From: Isoetes taiwanensis
Lineage: Eukaryota > Streptophyta > Lycopodiopsida > Isoetales > Isoetaceae
DNA: 64,000 nt
Direction of reading: 5' to 3'
Assembly (NCBI GenBank): GCA_021234155.1
Contig: JAJEKV010000017.1
Coordinates: 6,328,992 to 6,392,991 of the forward strand
The position numbers and the translations under genes are program-made. Below the pieces are notes generated by a model, which worked only from the letters and a program-made list of their open reading frames with translations, was not told the DNA's origin and searched no databases. Shown here piece by piece: positions 25,563-37,089 of the stretch (positions are counted from its first letter, which is position 1; the number at the start of each line of letters is the position of its first letter).

Positions 25563-25794
25563 GTGAGAGAGAAAAATGGAAAAATAGCTGTGCATCATCT
25601 TGCATCTCCGGCCATCTATCACAAGTTTGTGGCAGATCTAAATGGCGGCGAACACCTGTGTGGACTATGTGGTTGTATCGATTGCTTCCAAGACAAGAAA
25701 AGAAATCAAAATATGCAGGCAGTGCGGAGTCGGGTATCTATTACTAAATTGTGACGGATGTGAATTTGTAGACAGGTGTGAGGATCCCAGATAG
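25563..25794 (+). pseudogene. Small cysteine-rich ORF with one frame break
   Basis: One frame reads a pattern HLCGLCGCIDC (about 25645-25690). After an A-rich tract the neighbouring frame continues with ICRQCG, LNCDGCEF and DRCED before a TAG at 25792. Joined by a single base shift this gives about eight cysteines in C-x2-C spacing, as in small zinc-binding domains. I do not recognise the family. It may be a relic exon or chance. Confidence 0.28.
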
Positions 25795-26860
25795 CCAGAA
25801 CATGGTTGAATGAGCTGTATGTCGTTTATTTCTTCAGATAAATATGAAGAGCTGTTATTCGTTATTTGTCATCTGCTTCAGAGGTATGTTTGAGCGCCTT
25901 TATACTGCAATCTATTCATGGCAGCTGAAACCTATTCTAAAGTATATCTCTATATTTAGGTTTCATTTGATTAAATAGGTTATCTATTCGATGCAAAAAT
26001 ATATTATCTGTTCTTTGATCTATTCATGACAGCTGAGACCTATCTAAAATAGATGTGTATATCTCTATATTTAGGTTTCATTTGATTAGATATGTTATCT
26101 ATTCGATGCAAAAATATATTATCTGTTCTGCATAGATTGCATATTCTTATTATTATTCACATTCTGAGTATGTATTGAAATTGAAGCTAGACCTCCAACT
26201 GCGCAGGAGCAGAGCAAACTGGCTCAGTCAAGAGGCTTTGCTAGAATTTGCAGATTCGACCAGAAAATTTTAAGCCCGACTAGCATTTTGGATTGCCTTG
26301 CCTTGATCACTCTAAAAATGGTGTAGTAACTTTCAATGCTTATTCCCAATTGTGAGGTCAATCGCTATGCTCTAATTTGCAGGTCAATATCTGATATAAA
26401 TGCTAGTTTCAGATGCTGCAATTTGCTTTTAAATGTTCGTCCAAATGGTCGCACAACAGTGTGATATGCCATTTAGTCCTGCTTTTTGGCGTTCTAAATA
26501 TTACAGTTTACTTGAACTCTTTGTCAAGTATGAAATCCTATATTTATATCTCTTCCAAGTCCACATCAAACTCAGCGTGCATTGTCAAATTCTGCTTGCA
26601 ATTTTGACTATACCAAGCCCAAATTACTCATAGGCACATTATGCAGTTCTAATCAATATTTTTATTAGATTCTTCCTATTGTCGTTCTTCTACCGGACTG
26701 CCACGGGAATTGCTCTAACATTTTATCTTTTGAGAGCTTCTTCATGGGTGAGTACTTGCGAGAAAATTCACCATGTTAAGTAACTGGAAAAAAAGTTGTT
26801 GTTTTATGTCCGGCCAAGGACAGAGTCAGAGATAATAGCCACGCCAATGTGAACAGGGTA
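25795..26860. other. AT-rich stretch with a local tandem duplication
   Basis: No gene is visible apart from the duplicated block listed separately. Confidence 0.4.
25911..26135. repeat. Tandem duplication, two copies of ~110 bp
   Basis: The block running from 'atctattcatg' through 'tatttaggtttcatttg' to 'aatatattatctgttct' occurs twice in succession with few differences. No coding content. Confidence 0.8.
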
Positions 26861-26992
26861 AAGGGTCAATTTGGTGGGTTTATGAATCTGTCAAATCTAG
26901 GAAGCTTGGATCTTTATAACAACTGGCTTACTGCCGATATCTCCAATAGCATAAGTAATTTATCTTCAATCTCTATACGTTGAGCATTACTT
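26861..26992 (+). pseudogene. Leucine-rich-repeat fragment of a receptor-like kinase
   Basis: Reads KGQFGGFMNLSNLGSLDLYN followed by NWLTADISNSISNLSS, then a stop. The spacing NLxxLxxLDLxxNxL...IxxxIxNL is the plant extracellular LRR consensus, about one and a half repeats. No kinase, signal peptide or further repeats are nearby, so it is an isolated exon-size relic. Confidence 0.6.
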
Positions 26993-28590
26993 TCATTTTA
27001 TCTCGTGCTCATATTTCTGCTCTATTTTGCCACAGAAGCATGTGGATTAATAAAAGATCACCCGTTGGATACATGCAGTTACCCATTGGATGCATGCACT
27101 TTGTGAGGTAAGTATTGACACTGTGGAGCTTATTTCTTTGTATCAACACAGATTGCTAGACCATTAACTTCTGCAGCAACATCAATAAATGGTTTTTCTC
27201 TGGTGGATGAGGCAAATGCAATTAATTCTCCCTTTCTTATATTATTGGCGTAAATGAGTCCAAATAGAGCAAAAGTCTATTATAGATGGCCCTGCATTGT
27301 AAATATCTTTCATCGCACTAAGATGTGTTGCAGATTTTCTATAAGCCTCAATTATAGATGGTCTTGCATTGCAACTTTTCCTTCCTAAAAATGTTCTGAT
27401 CTTCCTTTTTGAGTAGCTTAATCAATGGCAAACTTAATTCATGCCTAGGTTGATGTATGAATTGGAAGCATTGATCAAATGGCTTATCAGCACGGATATT
27501 CTTAAAATATTTAAGGGCTTTCTGTTTAAATGCTTCTCATATGTACTGTATACCAGTGGTTACTAATAGTAAGGCTCTAACGAAGGCTCTAATGCTTAGT
27601 ACGGCTCTAACGAAGGCTCTAATGCTTATGTTCATGTAGCAATTGGATGGGTTGCTTATGGGGTCAAGGCCTACTTCAATACCATCTTCTTGCATATAAT
27701 TGGGGTTTTTATTTCATTCAAACCAAGATATTGCTTGCCTAAGTTATGAATGTGAATGTATCGTATACACATTCAATTTTGTTCTGGAGGTCATTTTGAA
27801 AACAATTTGACAACTCGAATCAAATAGGAAATCAAGTTATTTTCTCCATTCCAGAATCTCGTGTTCTTTTTTAGACAACTTGATAGCTAAGGGAACTTAT
27901 TAAACATGTTGCCATTATTTATCCAAGGGGAACAACACACACTGTTATTTTATAATGTTAGTACAATTTTTTGTTGAACTTGGGTATCACATTGCCTGCG
28001 ATCAAGAGAGTTGTGATCAAGAGAGTTGTGTAGTTAGAATATAGACACTTTTCTGTCAGGATTTAAATCTTGATATTATGCTTATACACCTCAAGAGAAT
28101 GCCTCCATGCATTGACAAATGTATATGCACAATTGAGGTATGTTGCAAGGTTAATTTAGAGCCACATTCAAGCTTAGACTATTTCTGATAATTTGGTTTG
28201 TGGTGATTGTGTGGCCTGTTTATTTGGGCTATTTGTGCCATGTGTCAATCTTTGGGGCGCCAAGTCCTTAACACAAGTCAAGCTCTAACCACAAGCCCTT
28301 ACTACAAGTAAGGGCCTCCTCCTTTAATAACATTAATTCAAATGAATAGTTCCTTTTGTTTCGCCTGTGTCCAATTCATACATGGTGGTTCATTTTTGGA
28401 TGTGGTTATCCAAAATTTCCTATATCATATATTTTTCTCTACAACAATGGTCTATGAAAATGAGCCACAAACTCAAGATCCCAGGGCAACAAGGATTCTC
28501 CAACTTAGACACATTTAGTTCAATTTTGCAAGCCCATAACTTAGATCCTTTTTTACTTGATACAAAGATCTACTTTGTCACGAGTTGGGC
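26993..28590. other. AT-rich stretch without a gene
   Basis: Contains small tandem duplications at about 27571-27628 and 28004-28033, and nothing else I can assign. Confidence 0.4.
27571..27628. repeat. 29-bp tandem duplication
   Basis: The unit 'ggctctaacgaaggctctaa' plus 'tgctta...' is present twice; each unit itself holds two copies of 'aggctctaa'. Confidence 0.75.
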
Positions 28591-28639
28591 AAGAGAAATG
28601 TTTGTTGCGGCCTTGGCCGCCGCGATAAATTTCTTGTAT
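28591..28639 (+). repeat. Dispersed 48-bp imperfect palindrome, copy 2
   Basis: Same unit and orientation as at 2902 and 63809: AAGAGAAATGTTTG, GC-rich centre CCTTGGCCGCCGCG, then ATAAATTTCTTGTA. Flanks differ from the other copies. Confidence 0.75.
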
Positions 28640-29575
28640 AGTAATTTTTATCACCTTGGACCCACTCAAGATATCGCTGGATCTTATTAAAATTCAAGTT
28701 TCAACCAAGTTTTAGACCTACTATCCTTGTTCTTGTTTTGAGACGAAATTTCCATGAGCCACGCGACATCCTTTTTTGGAACTTTAAAACTCATACGTGT
28801 CGTTGCCAACCACTTGCTGCATCAAAGCAAATATGAAGGATTTTTAAGCCCCGTAGCATAGAGTTTATAGACCTAGTGTCTACCATGCTCTTCATTTACT
28901 AGATCATTGCATAAAAGATAAGGAAAAAAATTGCACAAGCTGAAAAGAAAATGGAGAGAGGAATCCTAAAGGACCTGTATTGCTTGGTTTTGATGGGTCG
29001 AATACTGATGCTGCAATAAGCATGCTTGAAGGCATGGATATGACACTTGGATTGTATCAATTGCATATGAGACAGGCCCAGGATCGGGCAAGGACAAGTG
29101 CCAATTTGCAACTTATGAAGCTTTGGATAATACCGAGGATAACCGATAAGCCTTAAGATTTTGAGAATTGGGTTACCATGGTAGATTACGTCTTCTGGGA
29201 AGGAGACGTAAACAAGAATTACCTCATAGTTAATTAAGCTTCGCCTAGAGAGCATCTTTGGATTGCGCAAAGGAATTCTCTTAAATAACACTCTGTACCA
29301 CCTCTGTGGCTGCCTCTGTAGAAACCAGTCTTGTAAGAGAAGTTTGTAGGTGTTGTATGGAGGTACGGTTTGAACGGCGATGGATTTCGATGTTGCATAG
29401 TAGGTTCAATATGGTTTTTGTGATTAACAAATAAGCTGGCAAATCCAATATGGTTAAACCTCGTGCTTCTTGGTGTGTTCTCGGAAGAGAACATAATGGC
29501 AAGCGAATGCTTGCCTTAAGAACTTCAATATATGAGATAAGTATATGATCTTGGTATGGGACAAGGTCATATATT
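28640..29575. other. Left flank of the large TIR element
   Basis: A minus-strand reading of 130 codons (28899-29291) exists but matches nothing I know. I see no splice or domain evidence for a gene. Confidence 0.35.
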
Positions 29576-29607
29576 CATTAGGGCGGATTTGGGGTCTCAA
29601 AATGGCC
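29576..29607 (+). repeat. Left terminal inverted repeat of the large element
   Basis: 32 bp, complementary to 43213-43244 except at one position (C against G in the middle). Part of the motif is repeated internally at about 31590 and 31635. Confidence 0.85.
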
Positions 29608-30165
29608 TCCTATCAGCCATTCCACGTCATATTTCCGCTCTTTTTTTCCCATGCCACCTAGGATACCAAACTCTCATAATTACAGATTTGCTTGGAATAT
29701 TCTTAGGAATAAGGGGGATTGCACATTCATGGCCATATGTATTTAATTACGTTGGTTGTCGACGGATCGATGCAACACGTGGCGCTTCTAAAATGCCACT
29801 TGCATTATAGCATACCAGGCAACTCATGGCCCGGTGTCTCTTGGGTTGTCGATACCAAGCGTGCGGCCACCGCCTTCTACATTTCAAAATTTGAATGTGT
29901 AGGTTGAAGCTTTGTATCGGATCGGACTTTCATTTTATTTGCAGCTAGCTTTAACCGATCTTCACTTCATCCCTATCTGGGCTTCCGCCCCCTACAATTG
30001 AAATTTGAATTTGCTTAATGTATAAAAGCATGGATTGTAGGAGAATGGACTTTTCGATTTCCATATACACGCGTTGCAAATTTCAAAAACGAAGTTAAAT
30101 GCGGACGTCGGCTCACACGAAGCCGAATTGTGTTGGGGCATAAAAATACCACACCTTCATTTCGG
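29585..30165 (+). repeat. Subterminal direct repeat, copy 1
   Basis: About 580 bp starting at 'ggatttggggtct' recurs at 31635-32245 in the same orientation, sharing blocks such as 'catttcaaaatttgaatgtg' and 'ggagaatggacttttcga'. Copy 2 lacks the outermost 'cattaggg'. The 5' end of the element therefore carries a duplicated or nested terminus. Confidence 0.8.
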
Positions 30166-30386
30166 CGCCGTCGATCTACAGATATGGAAGTTGCTTGTTG
30201 TCAAATTAAACTTAAACACAAGTGAGGGTGCGGCACTTACGTGGTTTTCTCGAGGAGGGTTTGGAGTGTTTTTTTTTTAAATCCCAATTATCGACATAGT
30301 GTGACGTAGCATCTTGGTATTAAATAGTATGTTAAATTCGAATTATATGGGTGTTCATTTTCGGGTTAAACTCAAATCATATAGGT

Positions 30387-30494
30387 TTAGGAATAAGGTT
30401 AAAAAAGGAAGATATTGGATATTTAGGAATAAGGTTAAAAAAGGAAGATATTGGATATTTAGGAATAAGGTTAAAAAGGAAGATATTGGATATG
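30387..30494 (+). repeat. Three tandem copies of a 36-bp unit
   Basis: Unit starts 'ttaggaataaggtt' and ends 'gatattggatat', beginning at 30387, 30423 and 30459. Copy 3 is one base shorter in the A-run. Confidence 0.9.
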
Positions 30495-30679
30495 GCTCAA
30501 ATTTTGAGATATGCACATAATGGCATGTCTTGATGGTTGATAGGATTTGGAATCTGAATCATTCCTACGAATTTCACATCTAATCCAGCCTATATCTATT
30601 CCAGCCTAGATTGGCCCATTCTCCCCAATCTCGCCCAATCTTGGCTAGATCCTCCACCCAATTTCTCTAGTCCATCGCC

Positions 30680-31018
30680 ATGAAGAGATCAGCTCACGGA
30701 AGAAGGGAGGTGTCCTCCAAGAGGCCTATTACGGCTGGAAGAGGTGTTCCCTCCACAGTTCCCTCCGCGCCCACGGTTCTTGCTCTGAATGCCTCGATTC
30801 TCGATTCCTCGATTCCTTTGACGAGGAATCGGAGAATGAGGAATCAGAGGAAATTTCGGGAGCGAGGAGTTCATCACGAGTGTTCTTGAAATTTGGATAG
30901 GAGATTCTTGAGAGAATGAGTGGTCTACGAAGGAGAAGAAGTCGAAGATGATGAAGAAGATGAAGAAGTTGAAGACGAATCCGGTGACTTCGAGGAGCTC
31001 ATGGCGTTAGTTCATGGT
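30680..31018 (+). pseudogene. Basic-then-acidic small protein of the large element, frame-broken
   Basis: It starts MKRSAHGRREVSSKRP (30680). A one-base shift later gives DEESENEESEEISGARSSS and a further acidic run EGEEVEDDEEDEEVEDES near 30930-30990, ending at a possible splice donor (gtacatgc) near 31017. The basic head and strongly acidic tail suggest a nuclear, possibly histone- or nucleic-acid-interacting protein, but I recognise no family. At least two frame changes and a stop interrupt it. Confidence 0.35.
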
Positions 31019-31413
31019 ACATGCATGTTTTCTTTCTTTTCTTAAGCATTCAACTAGCGGTTATTTCTTATTTTTTTTTTTTGCGGATGGTGAAGCGGAT
31101 GAATGAAATTTGTTAGGGCAGAGAGCACCTCTTATTTTTTTTCCTTGTTCTTAGCCTCGGCTTGCCTCCGACTTCTTACCATATATTTGCAAGCCTCAGG
31201 GTTTTTGTTGTGAATAGTTGAAGCCTCAGGGCATTTAAATTTACAAAATGATGTTCGATGTAAAGCCATACGACCATAAAAATTTTGAATGTAAAAGTTT
31301 TTGTTTCTAATTCTATTTGAATACCTAACTTGTTTTTTTCTTGTACATGTGTTACCACTCTTAAGTACATAAGTCATTATCCCTTTTCAAAGAGCATATT
31401 ATTTTTCAAGAAG

Positions 31414-31478
31414 GATCACACCAAGCGAATAGTACATATGCAACAAAATGGAACACACTAAATTAGCATCGTGTGATC
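31414..31478. repeat. Element palindrome P1
   Basis: GATCACACCAAGCGAA pairs with GCATCGTGTGATC over a ~36-nt loop. The loop ('atgcaacaaaa...acac') resembles that of P10 at 40320. Confidence 0.75.
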
Positions 31479-31634
31479 CACTTTCTTAATTGTTGTCAAA
31501 TTAAAATTAAACACAAGTCCCTCATCAATAGTCTCCCATTTGCATATAAAATATCTATCATTCCAAGTTATATTTTGTTTTATGAACTAAAATGGCCTCC
31601 TATCAGCCATTCCACGTCATATTTCCGCTCCTTG

Positions 31635-32245
31635 GGATTTGGGGTCTCAAAATGGCCTCCTATCCGCCATTCCCGTCATATTTCCGCTCTTTTTCCCGTC
31701 GAGATTTGCTTGGAATATTCTCCGGGAATAAGGGGATCGCACATTTATGGGCCATATGTATTTAATTACGTTGGTTGTCGGACAGATTGGCGCAACACGT
31801 GGCGCTTCTAAAAAGCCACTTGCATTATAGCATACCGGCAACTCATGACGGTGTCTCTTGGTTTGTCAGATACCAAGCATGCGCATCACCGATTCTTGTC
31901 TTGCCCTATTTTCATTTAGAGTCCATGGCCATACAAGCTTCCCGCCTTCTACATTTCAAAATTTGAATGTGTAGGTTGAAGCTTTGTATCGAACTTTTCG
32001 TTTATTTGCGATTGCGCCTTAAAAGTTCATAATCGGGATCTTTACTTCATCCCAATGGGCTTCCGCCCCCTACAATTCGAATTTTGAATTTGCTTTTGTA
32101 TAAAAGCATGGATTGTAGGAGAATGGACTTTTCGATTTCCATATGCATGTTGCAAATTTCAAAAACGAGGTTAATACGGACGTTCGCTCAAACGGGCGAA
32201 TTGTCTTTGGGGCATACAAATTGTACACCTTCATTTAGCCGTGCG
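31635..32245 (+). repeat. Subterminal direct repeat, copy 2
   Basis: Second copy of 29585-30165, about 600 bp, with substitutions and small indels, immediately upstream of the main plus-strand gene. It may hold its promoter, since 'tataaaagcatggattg' occurs in both copies (about 32098 here). Confidence 0.8.
32096..32103 (+). promoter_or_regulatory. Candidate TATA box of the plus-strand element gene
   Basis: 'tgtataaaagc' lies about 165 bp before the first plausible ATG (32264) and is preserved in the upstream duplicate near 30020. This is positional inference only. Confidence 0.25.
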
Positions 32246-32263
32246 ATCCCACGCGGTATGGAA

Positions 32264-34761
32264 GCTCCAAATGATGTGTGGATAAGGATCCAACTGACTC
32301 ACGAATATACTCCGGTCTTCAATCGCAAAAAAGGAGGTCTAAAAAATAAGAACTTAGACCTCGACATGTTGCGTCTTTGCGAGGATCAAAAAGTGTCGAC
32401 ATCCGGGCGGATGGCGGTTTATATCCATTGGATCCGTTGAGTGGCAAAAAACCGTCATTCGGGGCGTTTCAAGTTTAGTCCCGATTTTGTGGTGGCGGTA
32501 ACTCTGGCCTCTTGGGATATTGTGAGAGATTGAGAGAGGATGAAGACATTCGAATCGAATCTGAGTTCCTTGAGATGAGCTGCTTCCGATTGTCACAAGA
32601 GAATTATAACTTAAACCAGCAGACTCTTTTTTCTCTCACTTCATTACTCCTTCGTGATGAAGGAAAGGAATGACGGCTTGGGGAGGGAAACTTCTTTGAG
32701 ATCTGAAGTGGACAAGTCCAAATTGGTGATAGGGCAGCTGCAAGAAAAAGATCCAAGAGCTCGAAAAGAGCAAACTTTGGGCTTCAATGTAGGTTAAAGA
32801 ATTTGAAGAAAACACCCCTTGGCTGCGAGAAAGGAAGAAGCACTATCGGTAGATAGAGGCTGAAGTTTGGATCAGGTGCATTCAGACGCGAGGTCCCGCG
32901 GCCACAAGGTCCGTTTACAACACTAGCAAAGGCCAATTAAGATCCGGGGAAACCGGAAGCAATCTTGGTTACGTAGTGAAGAACCTAGCGACAAACAGGG
33001 AGATAGTGGACATGATTTGTCACCCTACAACTCTTCTCTCAAGAAGATGGTATTGGAAATGGTACTAGGAGAGATCTACAAGAAGTTAGAAGCGGCGGAT
33101 GTCTGGATTTGTTTGTGATGATGTAGGCATCGGTGGGCTTGGTTACCGTTCTCTATTCAAGCCATTCCACGAAGCGTTGAAAAGAATGGGCACAAAAAAG
33201 TATTAAGCTCCCGTCCACAAATTGTCGAGAATACAAGGGTTACTTTCGGACAAAGATGGTGTATGCCATATTAGGAGAGATGCACCACGTTGAATGTCTT
33301 TGGTCACGCCATAGCCATAAAAGATAAGAATGGCAAGGATTGTTGTGATATAGTTGGAATGAATGAAGCGCAATAATCTTTGGGTTGACACGGTTACTCT
33401 CTTACAATTCCTTGTCAAATATTATGACTTAACATTTGCGAGAAACTAATGGTGAGATTGAAGTTTGCATAAAATTGGATGAAATGGAACGACCAAGTTT
33501 GAGAAGTATGAGAGGGTATCCGTTGTCATCATGAATAGAGCAATTGAGAATGCAATTGCACATGCTAAATCAAAGAGCAACAAGAATAATAAAAAGATGA
33601 TGTAGAGGTGGCCGAGGAGGAGAAGAAGCGTCTTAGAAAAATGGTTCTCATGTCAATCAAGATGACACACGGTGGTTAGGTCTCTTTAAAGTTGAGAAAA
33701 GAAACCCACGAGGTATTATTGAAATGGGTGTTCAATCAAACCGACATCCCGAGTCTAATATCTAGATTCGAGGGAGGAAAAATTACAAGTAGATCACTAT
33801 GGATCTTACAAAGTAATTTTTCACTTGGCGTCTGATTTAAAAGCGAGAAAGCAATGTACAACATAAGTGGAGAAGGACAAGGAACATGCAAAAGTTATGC
33901 ATCTTTGCAATCATGCAAAGGAAGTCAAGTAATCTTGGGGAAGACTGTTTCAACCTTGTCCCTTAACCAAGCAAATGCTCCTAATAGAGGGAGAAGAAGA
34001 TCCCAAGTTCCATGGCATTTTCCCCATACCATTAGAGAGGGTTCATATCGCACTTTGCACGCGGCTTTGTGAGAATCATCGACAAGATGATATTTTTGAG
34101 CTGCAGATTCGTGTGGAACATTTCAGACAAGAAGAGAAGAGAGGAAGGAATTCGTAGAGTTGAACATGTTCTATCGAGCGAGGTTTGCATGGTGGCAATG
34201 TAAGATTAGAGCTTCGATGAGAAGCGGGCGGGGGAAGAACAAGTGTGCCTCGTAAAGGTGTCAATTGGAGGGGTGAAAGCTCGACGCTTCATAAAGAATC
34301 ATAGAGAGGCTCTGAACGGAAACCAGATGGGAGAAAAGGTCTATGAATTTGGAAAATTGCTGGTTGATGCGGAGCAGGACCGCACAGATGGCGTTCGTTC
34401 GGCATTGAGGAAAAAAAAAGCATGGGATGCATTGTCTGAATTGTTCCCATACATTCAGAGAATGGACCTCACAAGAGAAGATGCAGAAATGTTCGTGCAA
34501 GCGAATAACAAATTTATTAAAGCTTTCATAGACGCATGGGGAGAGAGTGAAGTCACGCACTACTTGCACATCTTTTGGGCTCATGCACCTTGGTTTTTTA
34601 GGAAGTATGGAAGCCTAGCAGTGTGGAGTGCACAAGGCATGGAGAAGTCGCATAAACAAGCTAAAATAGCCTTTCATCGTAACACTCAAAGAGGGGGTGG
34701 AAATGTGGGAACCAACCCTCTAAGACAAAATGTGAGTGGTTTTATAGAAGGCGATGGCTAA
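32264..34761 (+). pseudogene. Main plus-strand protein of the large element, degenerate
   Basis: The coding trace begins MEAPNDVWIRIQLTHEYTPV (32264) and continues in broken frames to a stop at 34759. Readable parts include a coiled-coil segment (about 32530-32770), 'EIEVCIKLDE' (about 33450), 'FHGIFPIPLERVHIALCTRL' (about 34010) and the best-kept part, 34243-34761. That last part (172 codons) has HYLHIFWAHAPWFFRKYGSL followed by QGMEKSHKQAK. The pattern 'H-I-x-x-A-H-x-P...GSL...QGxEKxHK' resembles C-terminal parts of large uncharacterised transposon proteins of other eukaryotes. I infer an element-encoded mobility or replication protein, without a named family. Many stops and frameshifts make it non-functional as written. 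Confidence 0.5.
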
Positions 34762-34938
34762 ATCACGACAAGAAGGTCGCTTTAAGGAGCAACCCACAAG
34801 TCGTAAACACCATTGGCATAATCTTTCAAGAGAAGCGGAAAGTTGCTTGGCAAAATTCTAGGGCCCCACTAGCATCGCAGCAGTGGAGATCTAAGAGACA
34901 AAGAATCGGTAAAAGTATACTTGTAATGTGTAGCATGT

Positions 34939-35004
34939 TCACCTGACGGCCTTGAAGTACTTGCCTCCAACCTTGTTTACTGGCTGTAGCCGGCGTCGTG
35001 TGAT
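34939..35004. repeat. Element palindrome P2
   Basis: 'tcacctgacggcc' pairs imperfectly with 'ggcgtcgtgtga'. It lies between the plus-strand gene and P3. Confidence 0.6.
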
Positions 35005-35014
35005 CTTATTTGTA

Positions 35015-35076
35015 TCATACGGCGCGAACAGTGGAGTTCGCTATTGCTTGCATTTATGTGGCTTCGCGTCGTGTGA
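35015..35076. repeat. Element palindrome P3
   Basis: TCATACGGCGCGAA pairs with TTCGCGTCGTGTGA, 12 of 14 positions, over a ~34-nt loop. It lies about 80 bp downstream of the stop of minus-strand gene A. Confidence 0.8.
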
Positions 35077-35158
35077 AGCTTTACAAGATAATAATAAAAA
35101 AGGTTACTTTTGATTAAAGTTGTGAAAGATGTTACATTGAAAAACAAAATACAGCGAC

Positions 35159-35635
35159 TCATTGTTGCTCGGTCGCGAGCTCTTCTTCATTATCTTCATC
35201 ATCATCATCAGCTCCGTCCTCGTCTTCGTCTTCATCTCTTCTCCTCAAGCGAGCAATCACCCTATCCAAACGTTCCTCCAATCTGTCCACCATCTCTTTG
35301 TACATGTCCCGCTCCTGTCCCAATAGCACAACATGTTCTTACGCACTTTGAATTAGCAACCTCGTTTGTCGTCATAACCACCTCGGTCGCGGTTGTTGGG
35401 GCATGTCATCTGTCGACCTTCTATTCAACCGCTGATTTCCTCTCTCTCACGGCTCTGAAGCATGAGAAGGTTGAATTCATTCTCTTCTTCTTTTTTGCTG
35501 AATTGTAGCGGGCGTTTTCCTTTAGAAGATCATCTTGCTCCTTCAACCTCTTCATTAGAACACCCAACACTATGTCGAAGGGAGTTCTATCCTCTTGCGT
35601 TTTCCCTTATCGGCGGTTGAGGATGTGGAGGCCAT
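35159..35635 (-). pseudogene. Element cargo gene A: coiled-coil protein with acidic tail
   Basis: It starts at ATG 35633-35635 with MASTSSTADKGKRKR. A one-base shift leads to TPFDIVLGVLMKRLKEQDDL, and the end reads RDMYKEMVDRLEERLDRVIA then an aspartate/glutamate-rich tail finishing EELATEQQ at stop 35159-35161. Heptad-like L/M/V spacing predicts a coiled coil. It is related to genes B, C and D (same MAS-Ser start, same '(M/V)MKR(F/L)KE' core). Two or more frame changes interrupt it. Function unknown. Confidence 0.5.
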
Positions 35636-35869
35636 AGATGACAAATGGGAGGGGCGTTAAGATTATAGAAGTGAGGAGCAAAGACTCTAACCGGCGGAAG
35701 AAGCACAATGCAAGGACCTCAATTTATACATATTAGCGCTTGAACATATTAAACACGATTGGATTTACTGGCCGCATACGCGTGTCGGCCGGATTCAATG
35801 GGTTGTCGCTAGAGCACATTAATGGTCTTGTCATTTGGAACACATTAATAACTATTCTAACTACATTGT

Positions 35870-35932
35870 ATCACACCACGCTGAAATCGCACACGAGCAT
35901 TAAAACCCTATGAAGGGTTTTCGCCGTGTGAT
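35870..35932. repeat. Element palindrome P4
   Basis: ATCACACCACGCTGAA pairs with TTTTCGCCGTGTGAT. A second, inner hairpin ('aaaaccct...agggtttt') lies in the loop. Located between genes A and B. Confidence 0.8.
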
Positions 35933-36076
35933 CTGTCTTGTCATTCTCTCTACCACGGATATTGAAAATAAAAATAGGAAGCGTAATATTCGCACATTTG
36001 TCAAAAACTTTTCCCATTGAGAAATAAAATAATTACAAACATTAAAAAAGCGGGCCCTCTAGGAGGAGCCCGATGC

Positions 36077-36490
36077 CTATGATCGACGGGCAAGCTCTTC
36101 CCGGAGGCGGTGATAATTTTTTCTGCTCCTCCAACATCATTGTTCGCCCGCAACCACGTTCTCATATTTAGCAACCTTATCTTCCCGCTCATCGAGTTGA
36201 GCTCGGGCAGCCTCTCCGCCGATTGCGGCCCTAAGCCTCTCTTGGAGGCTATATCTAAATGGCCCAGCGCAATTAGCGGTCTAAGGCAGCCCGTGATTGT
36301 CGGCGCACTAAAATCACCTCCCTATAGAAGGCTGACCTTGTCCTCTGCAACCAACTTGGCGGCGTCTTCATCATTCTTTTTCTTTTTAGAAGGCGGATCC
36401 GTTCTCTCGCTTCACCACGAATGTTCTTAATTTCCTTGACCGGAACTTGAGACAAGATCTCGCGGGGATGGAGGCGGAGCTGGAGGCCAT
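36077..36490 (-). pseudogene. Element cargo gene B: charged, helix-rich protein
   Basis: It starts at ATG 36488-36490 with MASSSASIPARS. Shifted frames give KKKKNDEDAAKLVAEDK and LDEREDKVAKYENVVAGEQ, and a stop follows ELARRS at 36077-36079. The protein is rich in K, E and A with probable coiled-coil spacing. Its start resembles A and C, but the MKR-KE core is less clear, so membership of the family is tentative. Confidence 0.4.
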
Positions 36491-36955
36491 TGAAAGTGAT
36501 GGGAGAACAGGAGAGATGGCTGAGGGCGGATGTGGTAGAACAGGAGATGGCGGATAGGAGAAGACAAAGGCCTCCGACGTTTTATATAGAAAGTAGAGAT
36601 ACGTTGGAATCTACGGTTATGAGTCTGGAAATAAAGTTGTGTAATAATCCTACGAGGCGAAATTATAGCATGCAATTAGGCAGCGGTAGCCTATGTTCGC
36701 ATCATGGGATTCGTCATATCCTAGCCGTACTGTATGCAGGCCGTACAAAAGACAGTGTTATTGTGGCAGCGCATGCCACGTCCTTGGCATGACGTCATCC
36801 ACATGCCACGTATGTGAATAGGCGTTGTCATCCAAATGCAAATTAGCATTTACACGCAAGTTATCACATAATCTAGCTAGATATTTGTGTTACATATACT
36901 TTTCCATTAATAAATTAGGAATTTATACATACAACGAGGGTATGCGTTGTGGAGA

Positions 36956-37020
36956 TCATACGACGCGAAATCCATTGATTGCTACGTAATTGCAAGCATG
37001 GCATTTGGCGTCGGTAATGA
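36956..37020. repeat. Element palindrome P5
   Basis: TCATACGACGCGAA against TTGGCGTCGGTAATGA. The loop ('ccattgattgctac...ttgcaagca') is shared with P7, as expected from duplication together with gene C/D. Confidence 0.75.
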
Positions 37021-37089
37021 TTTTTAATAAAACAAAACAAGAGAACGGATAGAAGCAAGAAGCGAGCAAACTTTTCTTTGAAACAAAAA

